This document shows, piece after piece, positions 52,715-59,890 of a stretch of DNA of 64,000 nucleotides. The translations under genes and the position numbers were made by a program. How positions within the stretch are numbered: the stretch's first letter is position 1; each line of letters starts with the position of its first letter. Origin of the DNA: Pseudomonas sp. NFR16 (GTDB taxonomy: Bacteria > Pseudomonadota > Gammaproteobacteria > Pseudomonadales > Pseudomonadaceae). The notes beneath the pieces are model-generated. The model was not told the DNA's origin, did no database searches, and worked only from the letters and a program-made list of their open reading frames with translations. The DNA lies in the NCBI RefSeq assembly GCF_900108875.1, contig NZ_FNYJ01000006.1:186001-250000 (forward strand), in the 5' to 3' direction.

Positions 52715-53193
52715 ATGGCTATTTCCTCTTCTCATGGCATATTTTCTGAGGAGTTCAGCGCTATTGATCTGCGAACTAAAGCCAAGATGCACAGGCAGTT
52801 GAGCAGCTACGCCGACACGGTACCGCATGTTCTAAGGCCGCGACCATCATCAAACGAGGCGGCTACATCGGCGTTGCACTTGATGTGGCGTCTACGTCGC
52901 TGGAGATCAGAGAGGCATGCCTGGCGGGGGATGAGCGAAAGTGCAAAAAGGCGCGGTATGTGGAGGGTGGGAAGTTGGTTGGGAGTTTGGGGGGAGGCGC
53001 GGGGGCGGGGTTGTTTAGTGCAGCCATGTCTACAAAGCTATGCAACGTTGTCCTAGGAGTTTTAACAAAAGGGCGAGGGATGAACGCCTGTGTGCTCGTC
53101 GGGGAGAGCGCAGCGATTTGGGGGGCGAGCGAAGCCGGAGGAAAGGGAGGGGAGATATTTGGTGAGATCATCTATGAGGGTAATGATGAATAG
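52715..53193 (+). pseudogene. Effector remnant 2 (internal deletion and frameshift)
   Basis: The largest remnant. Its start resembles the effector from about residue 140 (KAKMHRQLSSYAD). It then jumps from the SSYA segment to the downstream YADTV segment, losing about 35 residues at a short similarity between the two. One base is missing relative to the intact gene near 52830, shifting the frame. After the shift it reads KAATIIKRGGYIGVALDVASTSLEIREACLAGDERKCKKARYVEGGKLVG... through a variant tip ending EIIYEGNDE. The stop overlaps the next immunity start by 8 bases. Possible internal starts (GTG 52885) give a 102-residue C-terminal piece. Confidence 0.75.
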
Positions 53194-53554
53194 AACAGCG
53201 TTTACAGATGTCGTAACGGTGATTGTAATCGGTCCAATGCCCCTTATAGCGATATGGTCGGCGATTGTTTCTCACCGAATGGTACGTGAAATAGAGCGTA
53301 TCTGGGTTCGTAGTAAGTTTTTTAACGAAAATAAAGCTTTTCTGAAAGGGCTTGGGGTCGCAGGTGAAGTAATGCTTTGCGGTTCGATATGTGCAATTCT
53401 TATATGGCCGAAATCATTTGTGCGAAGTGGGTCGGTCTTGCAAGAAGAAGTGGATGCGGTGCCTAAAAAATGGAAGGTTAGGGTCTACCCTCCCTTCGTT
53501 GCGTCTGGCATATGGATTGTTGCGCTATTCATGTGTGGTGCCTTCGTCTGGTAG
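53186..53554 (+). CDS. Immunity paralogue 2, three-TM
   Basis: A 122-residue membrane protein with helices at VIVIGPMPLIAIWSAIVSH, GVAGEVMLCGSICAILI and YPPFVASGIWIVALFMCGAF. It has the family's acidic QEEVDAVPKKWK segment before helix 3. ATG 53186 is used, with GAGGG five bases before it; ATG 53183 is possible. The start overlaps the stop of toxin remnant 2 by 8 bases, the coupling expected of a functional cassette. It is diverged from the other paralogues. Confidence 0.72.
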   Translation: MNRTAFTDVVTVIVIGPMPLIAIWSAIVSHRMVREIERIWVRSKFFNENKAFLKGLGVAGEVMLCGSICAILIWPKSFVRSGSVLQEEVDAVPKKWKVRVYPPFVASGIWIVALFMCGAFVW

Positions 53555-53557
53555 GTC

Positions 53558-53801
53558 AGGTAGGGGCGGTATGTCTAGGGTGGATTGATAGGGTTTTCTG
53601 CGGGTGCAATTTTCGCATTACTCAGCGTGGCGATCTCAAAAAGAATTTGTAAGTTTTATATTGGGGTTCTGACTCGCGGACAAGGCAACAACGCGTGCGT
53701 CGTAATGGGTACGGCCGCTTCCGCATGGGGGGGCGGGTGAACTGGGCGGAATGGGTGGAGAGAAGATTGGTGAAATGGTGTACGAGAGCAATTATGAATA
53801 G
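53558..53801 (+). pseudogene. Effector remnant 3 with a 7-G frameshift
   Basis: It starts just after immunity 2, with a degraded form of the conserved GCGGTATGT.AGGGTGG joint. It then encodes GFSAGAIFALLSVAISKRICKFYIGVLTRGQGNNACVVMGTAASAWG. A run of seven G near 53728-53734 puts the rest one base out of frame. With six G it would continue GAGELGGMGGEKIGEMVYESNYE to TAG 53801, overlapping the next immunity start by 8 bases. There is no start codon or N-terminal part. Confidence 0.7.
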
Positions 53802-54162
53802 CATTGACCTCAAAGACGTCGTCACCCTTATCATTATGGTGCCATTACCTTTTATCTGTTGCTGGACAGTCATCGCTTCCATATTAAGTATTGAACGATT
53901 AGAGGCGGCCTTTACCCACAGTCGCCTCGTCAAAGAGAATAAAGTCTGGATGCAACAATTCGGTGCCGCAGGTAAAGTGATGCGTTGCAGTGCAATCATA
54001 GCCATCTGTATCTCGCCTGGAATCTATGTCAGGACCGGTTGCGTTGTTGAAGAGGAAATTACTGCGGTGCCTCAAGACTTGAAGGTAAAGCTCTATCCGC
54101 CATTTATTGCCTCTATTGTTTGGTCTTTGGCGTTACTGGGTTGCGGGATTTTTATTTGGTAG
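53794..54162 (+). CDS. Immunity paralogue 3, three-TM
   Basis: A 122-residue membrane protein with helices at LIIMVPLPFICCWTVIASI, GAAGKVMRCSAIIAICI and YPPFIASIVWSLALLGCGIFI. The acidic EEEITAVPQDLK motif is present. It starts inside the end of remnant 3, with the TATGAATAG overlap also seen in cassette 2. The frame is intact and AT-rich. It is nearest in pattern to paralogue 5 (AIIAIC, SPGIYVR/YPGIYVR). Confidence 0.72.
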   Translation: MNSIDLKDVVTLIIMVPLPFICCWTVIASILSIERLEAAFTHSRLVKENKVWMQQFGAAGKVMRCSAIIAICISPGIYVRTGCVVEEEITAVPQDLKVKLYPPFIASIVWSLALLGCGIFIW

Positions 54163-54183
54163 CTCGGGCACTGCCGTCAGTAG

Positions 54184-54291
54184 CATTCGTGGAATGCTCT
54201 GGAGGTAGTTGTGCGCAGTGGCGCAGCTTCATGGGCAGCGGGCGAACTGTGTGGGGCGGGAACTGAGATGTTGGGCGAGACGATTTATTAG
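54184..54291 (+). pseudogene. Effector 3' remnant 4
   Basis: A short startless fragment encoding ...WNALEVVVRSGAASWAAGELCGAGTEMLGETIY. It aligns with the last about 30 residues of remnant 5 (LNACVVIGTGATTWAAGEFGG). The stop at 54289-54291 lies 7 bases before the next immunity start. The DNA 5' of it is unrelated to the effector, so most of the toxin part has been lost. Confidence 0.6.
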
Positions 54292-54298
54292 GAAGTTT

Positions 54299-54688
54299 AT
54301 GATTAGGTCGGGTATGACTGACTTCATAACGGCGATAGTTGTCCTGCCTATGCCGTTTATGCCTATATGGGCGATGATTGTGTCTCACCAGTTGATTGAT
54401 AAGCTAGACAGGATTTTTGCGCGCAGTTCCTTTGTGCAGAAAGATATAGCCTGGATGAAAACGCTAGGAGTTGCAGGTGAGGTTATGTACTGTGGCTCAG
54501 TAGTCGATCTAAGCGTTAACCATCGATTTTGCGTCCGAAAAGGATGGGTGTTCGAAGAGGAGATTTTAGCTGTTCCATTGAAAATTAAGAAAATATTGTA
54601 CCCGCCATTTATTGCATGTGGTGTTTGGACTTTGCTTTCGGCTATTTGCTATCTGTTGATATGGATGCCGATCAAAGATGTTCGATAA
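54299..54688 (+). CDS. Immunity paralogue 4, three-TM
   Basis: A 129-residue membrane protein with helices at AIVVLPMPFMPIWAMIVSH, GVAGEVMYCGSVVDLSV and YPPFIACGVWTLLSAICYLLI. The EEEILAVPLKIKK motif is retained. AGGA precedes ATG 54299. The C-terminal WMPIKDVR tail resembles that of paralogue 1 (WSPARIS), and the middle (NHRFCVRKGWVFEEE versus NCRFCIWKGWVDEKE) makes these two the closest pair. The frame is intact. Confidence 0.72.
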   Translation: MIRSGMTDFITAIVVLPMPFMPIWAMIVSHQLIDKLDRIFARSSFVQKDIAWMKTLGVAGEVMYCGSVVDLSVNHRFCVRKGWVFEEEILAVPLKIKKILYPPFIACGVWTLLSAICYLLIWMPIKDVR

Positions 54689-54737
54689 ATCGTGATCATA
54701 TTATATATTTATCATGATTGCTCTGTCTTTCGACCAA

Positions 54738-55042
54738 CTGCTATCTGAACACGGTGAAATCGCGCGCTGGAGATCAGAGAGGCTTGCCTGGCGGGGGATG
54801 AGCGACAGGGCAGGAAGGCGCGGTATGTGGAGGGTGGGAAGTTGATTGGGAGGTTGGGGGGAGGTGCGATTGTCGCATTACCCAGTGCGGCGATTTCAAA
54901 TAGCATTTGTAAAGTTGTTATTGGAGTATTGACTCGCGGAAAAGGCTTGAATGCGTGCGTAGTTATCGGCACGGGCGCAACCACTTGGGCGGCAGGCGAA
55001 TTTGGCGGCCAGAGGGGCGAAGAAATGGGTGAGATCGTCTAG
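54738..55042 (+). pseudogene. Effector remnant 5 (frameshifted upstream)
   Basis: The DNA begins like the intact gene at its YLKHGEIAR codons but lacks one base. It then jumps, by deletion, from there to LEIREACLAGDERQGRKARYVEGGKLIGRLGGGAIVALPSAAISNSICKVVIGVLTRGKGLNACVVIGTGATTWAAGEFGGQRGEEMGEIV and stop. The ARYVEGGKL joint is nearly identical in DNA to the intact effector, while the tip after it is a different variant. A stop codon cuts the frame upstream. GTG 54827 could give a 71-residue peptide. Confidence 0.7.
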
Positions 55043-55052
55043 GAGAATATTT

Positions 55053-55421
55053 ATGAATAAGCTCAATATGGCCAATCTTACCCTTGTTGTCATAATGCTG
55101 CCGTCTCCATTTTTAGCAATTTGGTCGATGGTCGTATGTCACAGAACTGTTGATCAATTAGAAGCGATTTTAGGAAGCAGTCGCCTGGTAATCGAAAACA
55201 GAGCTTCGATGAAGTATCTTGGTTTGGCAGGTAAAGTTTTGCGGTGCGGAGCAATTATCGCGATTTGCTTCTATCCTGGAATTTACGTCCGAGACGGAAG
55301 TGTTGTGGAGAAAGAAGTGCTCGCCATTCCTAAGGCGTTAAAAAGAAGATTGTATGCGCCATTCATAGCTTGCACGCTTTGGTCGGTCGTCTTCTGCGTC
55401 TGGAATGTACTGGGTAGGTAG
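55053..55421 (+). CDS. Immunity paralogue 5, three-TM
   Basis: A 122-residue membrane protein with helices at LVVIMLPSPFLAIWSMVVC, GLAGKVLRCGAIIAICF and YAPFIACTLWSVVFCVWNVL. It keeps EKEVLAIPKALKR but has Tyr-Ala-Pro-Phe instead of YPPF. AGGAG precedes ATG 55053, ten bases after the remnant stop. The frame is intact and AT-rich. Confidence 0.72.
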   Translation: MNKLNMANLTLVVIMLPSPFLAIWSMVVCHRTVDQLEAILGSSRLVIENRASMKYLGLAGKVLRCGAIIAICFYPGIYVRDGSVVEKEVLAIPKALKRRLYAPFIACTLWSVVFCVWNVLGR

Positions 55422-55479
55422 TTGCCTGGCAGTATTGCGAGCTCAAGTTCCGAAATCACAGCACGATGAGGTGCGCTCG

Positions 55480-55812
55480 TCTGGTAGGCCAGGAAGGCGC
55501 GGTATGTGGAGGGTGGGAAGTTGGTTGGGAGTTTGGGGGAGGTGCTACTGGGGCGTTCGCTCGCTTTTTCAGCACGACAGGAAAGTAATCAAGTACTTTG
55601 GATTGTTCGGTAAGATTATTACCTGTGGAAGCGTATTTTGGATCTTTTTGACGCCAAGCCTTTCAGCGTCAAGAGGGTTAGCGCTTGCAAATGAAATTCA
55701 CAGTGTGCCAAAGCGAACCAAGTACTGGCTGTATCCGCCGTTTATCTCGTTATATCTGTGGTTTTTTGCGTTGGTTATATCGGGCATGATCTTTGGATGG
55801 TGGCCAGACTAG
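55480..55812 (+). pseudogene. Fused effector joint and truncated immunity gene (copy 6)
   Basis: At 55480-55560 the conserved effector joint DNA (AGGAAGGCGCGGTATGTGG...) is directly fused to the 3' two-thirds of an immunity gene. From 55564 it encodes LFQHDRKVIKYFGLFGKIITCGSVFWIFLTPSLSA and ends PKRTKYWLYPPFISLYLWFFALVISGM. This part is closest to immunity copy 0 (GLFGKIITCG). Helix 1 and the toxin tip are gone. A continuous frame from 55405 exists, but its N-terminal part reads the joint DNA in the wrong frame, so I call it a pseudogene. Confidence 0.68.
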
Positions 55813-55859
55813 GAACAATTACCTGTTCAAAGAGGAGGTCGGGTGGGGGGGGCGGGCGG

Positions 55860-56040
55860 GGTATCAGTGATACTTCGCGGTTATGCCGCCGCCGCGCCCT
55901 GTGCCGCTTTATTCGGACCGGCCACCGCTGGGTTAGGAGCCATAGCTTGCGTAGCTATTGTCGGAGGTGTTTCCGCTTGATGCGGCATCTACGTCGCTAC
56001 AGATCAGAAAGGCTTGCCTTGCCTGGGATGACGGGGTTGT
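55860..56040 (+). pseudogene. Terminal effector scraps (copy 7)
   Basis: Two fragments. About 55865-55980 encodes a Gly/Ala-rich hydrophobic stretch (AAPCAALFGPATAGLGAIACVAIVGG) like a toxin tip. About 55978-56030 matches the effector's ALDVASTSLEIREACLAGDE codons (DAASTSLQIRKACLAWDD). They are in an order unlike the intact gene. This marks the right end of the array before ordinary chromosome resumes. Confidence 0.5.
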
Positions 56041-56147
56041 GCGGTAGGCGTTGCATTCCGCACGCATCCCTTCCGGCAAACGGCACTGACCTGTGCGGGC
56101 AATGAATGGCAAACTGCCGGGGTATTCATTTCAGCCCGGACACGCCC

Positions 56148-57101
56148 ATGCCGCAACTCTCCCTCGCGCAATTCAAGGCTCGCTGGTTTTTCTGGCTGTG
56201 CATGGTGCTGATCGTGGTTGGTGTTCCGGTCGGTTGTTCGGCACTGCAGCACAAAGAGCGTGAGCTGGTGTTCATGATCGAGCCGGGGACGGCGAGTTGG
56301 TATCACGGCATTCCGTCAGATGTGCAGGAACTGGAGCTCAAGGCGCCGTCATTCGGCGTTTCGCAGAATATCCACGCGTGGTGGTGGCTGGCGGACAAGA
56401 AGGACGCGCCTGCGGTGTTGTACCTGCACGGCTCGCGCTGGAACCTGACCGGGCAGTTCTTTCGCATCGAACAACTGCATGCGCTGGGTTTTTCGGTGTT
56501 GGCGATCGACTATCGCGGCTTCGGTCAGAGCAAGGGCCAATTGCCGTCGGAAGCTTCGGTGTACGAAGACGCCCGGATCGCCTGGGAACGTCTGAAACAG
56601 CTTCAACCCGACCCGCAAAAGCGCCTGATCTATGGCCATTCTCTGGGCGGCGCGGTGGCGGTCGACCTCGCCGCCGAGTTGGGTCGTGATGCGCAGAAGG
56701 GCGACGAGCCGATCCAGGCCCGTGGCCTGATCATCGAATCCACGTTCACCAACCTTGCCGACGTTGCATCGTCCGTCGCCAGCACCCGTACGTCGTTGCC
56801 GGTGCGCTGGCTGGTGTCGCAGAAATTCGACTCTATCGACAAGATCGCCGACATTCACATGCCTGTGTTGATCGTCCATGGCACGGCTGACCAGTTCGTC
56901 GCGCCGCGATTCAGCCAGGAATTGTTTCAGGCCGCGCAGGAGCCGAAAAACCTGCTGATGGTGCCCGGCGGCAACCACAACAACAGCATGAATATTGGCC
57001 GACAGGCTTACAGCCAGGCGATTCAAGCGCTGCTCAAGGAGCAGGCGCCAGCAGTGCATGCTGCGAATGCGACTGCCGACGCGGTCAAACAGCCGGGTTG
57101 A
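56148..57101 (+). CDS. Alpha/beta hydrolase with N-terminal membrane anchor
   Basis: A 317-residue protein. An N-terminal hydrophobic helix (about 11-28, WFFWLCMVLIVVGVPVGC) could be an uncleaved anchor, or a lipoprotein signal since PVGC is a weak lipobox. The hydrolase domain follows, with oxyanion strand VLYLHGSRWN, nucleophile motif GHSLGG, Asp in HGTADQFV and His in GGNHNNS. It resembles membrane-anchored serine hydrolases of the YfhR/BEM46 type. ATG 56148 was chosen because the segment before it lacks signal character. It is probably unrelated to the upstream array. Confidence 0.88.
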   Translation: MPQLSLAQFKARWFFWLCMVLIVVGVPVGCSALQHKERELVFMIEPGTASWYHGIPSDVQELELKAPSFGVSQNIHAWWWLADKKDAPAVLYLHGSRWNLTGQFFRIEQLHALGFSVLAIDYRGFGQSKGQLPSEASVYEDARIAWERLKQLQPDPQKRLIYGHSLGGAVAVDLAAELGRDAQKGDEPIQARGLIIESTFTNLADVASSVASTRTSLPVRWLVSQKFDSIDKIADIHMPVLIVHGTADQFVAPRFSQELFQAAQEPKNLLMVPGGNHNNSMNIGRQAYSQAIQALLKEQAPAVHAANATADAVKQPG

Positions 57102-57220
57102 ACGCAGGCGCAAGGTTTAACGCCGCTTCCCGGTAAACGGCCGGCGGACGAGCATTCACAACGGCGTGCTCAGATGGTATCTGTGTGCGCCTGCCCACCT
57201 TCGCTGACGAGCTTTCGACC

Positions 57221-58084
57221 ATGGACAAGTACTCAAACGGAGAAGCCCACCTGACCCATTCCGATCGCGATTGGGTCATGCGCGCCGCGCCGTTGCCGCA
57301 GATGGAGCGGATCGAAGCGTACTTCCATGGTCATGGCTTCGAGATGCACCGGCACGACACCTACGCCATCGGCCACACGTTGTCGGGCGTGCAAAGTTTT
57401 CGCTACGGCAAGGAGATGGTCAACAACCTGCCGGGGCAGACCATGGTCCTGCATCCCGATGAGCCTCACGATGGACATGCGGGTACCGAGCACGGGTTTC
57501 GCTATCGGATGTTCTACCTTGAACCGGCGATGATTCAGCAGGTGCTCGGGGGCAAGCCCCTGCCGTTCATCAAAGGCGGTGTGTCGGGCGATCCTCGTTT
57601 GTTCAAGGCGACCCAGGCGTTGCTGCAAGATTTGCAGAACCCGCTCGATCCGCTTGAGCTGGACGACGCAGTCTTCGACATCGCCGTGGCGCTGCAGGAC
57701 GCCGCCGGCGTGCGCAAAGGGCGGCAGCGGGTCGATTACGTCAGCGCCGAACGCGCGCGTGAATTGCTGATGGCCAGCCTGGAGCAGGGCGTGGGTCTGG
57801 ATGAGCTGGAGCAGGCCAGCGATACCGACCGTTGGCGCCTGTCGCGGGACTTTCGTGCCTTGTTCGGCACCAGTCCGCATCGGTACCTCACCCTCAGGCG
57901 TCTGGACCTGGTGCGTCATTCGATCTCCCTTGGCGTGTCGCTGACCGACGCTTCGGTCATGGCCGGTTTCTCCGATCAGAGCCACATGACCCGACACTTC
58001 GTGAAGACCTTCGGTTACCCGCCGGGGCGCTGGCTGAAAATGTTGGGGGTTCGCCAATCAATCCCAGAACACCGCGTGACCTAG
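57221..58084 (+). CDS. AraC-family transcriptional regulator with cupin sensor domain
   Basis: A 287-residue AraC protein with an N-terminal cupin-like ligand domain (FEMHRHDTYAIGHTLSGVQSFRYGKE) and a C-terminal double helix-turn-helix. The second carries the signature LTDASVMAGFSDQSHMTRHFVKTFGYPPGRW. No metabolic gene is directly divergent, so its target is unclear. Amino-acid exporter genes are often controlled by such proteins, but none is visible here. Confidence 0.9.
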   Translation: MDKYSNGEAHLTHSDRDWVMRAAPLPQMERIEAYFHGHGFEMHRHDTYAIGHTLSGVQSFRYGKEMVNNLPGQTMVLHPDEPHDGHAGTEHGFRYRMFYLEPAMIQQVLGGKPLPFIKGGVSGDPRLFKATQALLQDLQNPLDPLELDDAVFDIAVALQDAAGVRKGRQRVDYVSAERARELLMASLEQGVGLDELEQASDTDRWRLSRDFRALFGTSPHRYLTLRRLDLVRHSISLGVSLTDASVMAGFSDQSHMTRHFVKTFGYPPGRWLKMLGVRQSIPEHRVT

Positions 58085-58437
58085 AGGAGCCCGCTTGAAC
58101 CAGGAAAGCGTCAGCTGTCGGGCCGCAAAAATGATGACGTGCACAAGTGCCTGTTCCCGGCTGAAGCCGGTCCTACGGATCCGTCGCACCACCCAGTAGG
58201 ACTGGCTTTAGCCAGGAACGCGTCAGGCGTTACGCCGCAAAAGCTGATGTGGACACAAGGGCCTGTTCCCGGCTAAAGCCGGTCCTACGAATCCGCCACC
58301 TGCCTTGAATAGGAATGGTTGAAGCCGGTCCTACGAAAAAACGCGTGCAGCCGGGCCATCGTGCAATAACGTACAAGACCCGCAGGCACGTGCTGCCCTA
58401 ACTTGCCGGCTCCCCGAACCCTTGCGGAGCCACCTCG
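58085..58437. repeat. REP palindromes between AraC and cupin genes
   Basis: The gap holds four copies of the CCCGGCT(G/A)AAGCCGGTCCTAC-type palindrome at about 58153-58176, 58196-58219, 58265-58289 and 58318-58334, the last a half copy. The first and third are embedded in a longer repeated stretch (CTGTTCCCGGCT...GATCCG). No gene is supported. Confidence 0.8.
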
Positions 58438-58818
58438 ATGTCCACCTCTCAGCCCACGCACAGCCCGGTCAATTTTGCCCACAAATACAGCCTCTTCACC
58501 GAACAATGGCAGCCCAAGGTCGTCGCGCAGATGAACGACTACCAGTTCAAGCTGGCTCGACTGGAAGGGGATTTTCTCTGGCACAGCCATGCCGACACCG
58601 ACGAAACGTTCATCGTGCTCGAGGGCTGCCTGCGCATCGATTTTCGCGACGGCTTCGTCGAGCTCAACGCGGGCGAGTTGTACGTCGTGCCCAAGGGCGT
58701 GGAGCACAAGCCCTTCGCCGCACAGGAAGTGAAGCTGATTCTGATCGAGCCCAGCGGGGTGATCAACACCGGCGACAACACCAATGAGCGCACTGCGCAG
58801 AATGATGTCTGGATTTGA
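58438..58818 (+). CDS. Small cupin-domain protein
   Basis: A 126-residue single cupin. Motif 1 is WHSHADTDETFIVLEGCL and motif 2 GELYVVPKGVEHKPF, giving a three-His/Glu metal site. Such stand-alone cupins are often sugar- or acid-binding or simple isomerase-like enzymes; this function is unknown. The start is not preceded by a strong ribosome site (GGAGCC at about 10 bases). It lies between REP repeats and a convergent LysR gene. Confidence 0.88.
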   Translation: MSTSQPTHSPVNFAHKYSLFTEQWQPKVVAQMNDYQFKLARLEGDFLWHSHADTDETFIVLEGCLRIDFRDGFVELNAGELYVVPKGVEHKPFAAQEVKLILIEPSGVINTGDNTNERTAQNDVWI

Positions 58819-58878
58819 GCCGTTGAGGCACACCGCCGCGCGGGCAGCCTCGGACGGCAGCACGGACCGCAGGTTTCT

Positions 58879-59763
58879 CTAGCCAGGCATCAACACCGCA
58901 ATCAGCGCCCTGACCACACCGGGCAGGGCGTCAAGTTCCCTCACCAGAATACTGCGCTCGCGCACCGCCCACGGTTCGTCCAGCTCGATGGTTTTGAGTT
59001 TCATCGTCCGGCTGTGTCGCACTGCGGCGGATTCGGGAATGATGCCGATGCCGACGCCGGCCTCGACCATCCGGCAGATCGCCTCGAAGCTCGATACCTG
59101 AATCCGCAGCGACAGATGTTGCCCAAGCCGCTCGACGTGATCGCGCAGGAAGCTGAGCAGCGTGCTGCCCTCGTGCAGACCGATGTGCTGAAACGCCAGG
59201 GTCTGTTTGAGCGTGACCTTCTTCTGCATGGCGAGTTCATGACCTTCCGGGACTGTCAGTACCAGCCGGTCGGTGCTGAAGTGGATCACCTGCAATCCGG
59301 CCGCCTCGACAGGCCCGGCGATGATGCCCATGTCGGTGCTGCCATCCAGTACGCCGCGCACGATGTCCCGCGACAGGCGCTCTTGCAGGTCGACCGTCAC
59401 GCCCGGCCGCTGCGCCAGAAAGCCCGCCAGCACTTCAGGCAGGAATTCGGTGACAGCGGTGGTGTTGGCGAAAATGCGGATGTGCCCGGCCGAATCGGTC
59501 CCGTAGCTGGTGAATTCGCTCTTCAGGTAATCCACCTGGCTCATGATCAGGCGCGCATGTTTGAGCAGGCGCTGACCGGCCGGCGTCAGCTCGACGCCGC
59601 GGCTGTCGCGGTACAGTAACCGTGTGTCGAGCTGGCTTTCGAGGGCCTTGATCCGGGCGCTGGCGGCAGCCGGAGATAGAAAGGCGCGGCGGGCGCCCTG
59701 GGTCAGGCTCGGCGATTCACCGATATGAATGAAGAGGCGCAGGTCAGCCAGGTCGAAGTGCAT
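58879..59763 (-). CDS. LysR-family regulator of the itaconate cluster (RipR/PA0877-like)
   Basis: A 294-residue LysR protein with helix-turn-helix FIHIGESPSLTQGARRAFLSPAAASARIKALE and a standard effector domain. It is divergent from the hydratase/dehydrogenase/PrpD/CoA-transferase operon across 127 bases. This mirrors P. aeruginosa PA0877, which faces PA0878-PA0883, the itaconate-degradation genes. It is therefore the probable itaconate-responsive activator. The ligand assignment is inference from gene order. Confidence 0.88.
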   Translation of the reverse strand: MHFDLADLRLFIHIGESPSLTQGARRAFLSPAAASARIKALESQLDTRLLYRDSRGVELTPAGQRLLKHARLIMSQVDYLKSEFTSYGTDSAGHIRIFANTTAVTEFLPEVLAGFLAQRPGVTVDLQERLSRDIVRGVLDGSTDMGIIAGPVEAAGLQVIHFSTDRLVLTVPEGHELAMQKKVTLKQTLAFQHIGLHEGSTLLSFLRDHVERLGQHLSLRIQVSSFEAICRMVEAGVGIGIIPESAAVRHSRTMKLKTIELDEPWAVRERSILVRELDALPGVVRALIAVLMPG

Positions 59764-59890
59764 GGTTGTGTCCGCACGTTGCAGGAGCGTTCAGCATACA
59801 TGAACGCCGGGTTACGCAAATGCAAATTCACAGAATGCCGAGCCAATCCCATGATCTGCACATAACAACAAACGCAGAGGGTTCTCGCCA

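Noticed and set aside
52715..53056. 113-residue frame in effector remnant 2
   Set aside because: It is the frameshifted reading of the effector homologue; the true codons are in the neighbouring frame.
55405..55812. 135-residue continuous frame as a real protein
   Set aside because: The N-terminal part translates effector joint DNA in the wrong frame. Only the second half is an immunity fragment.
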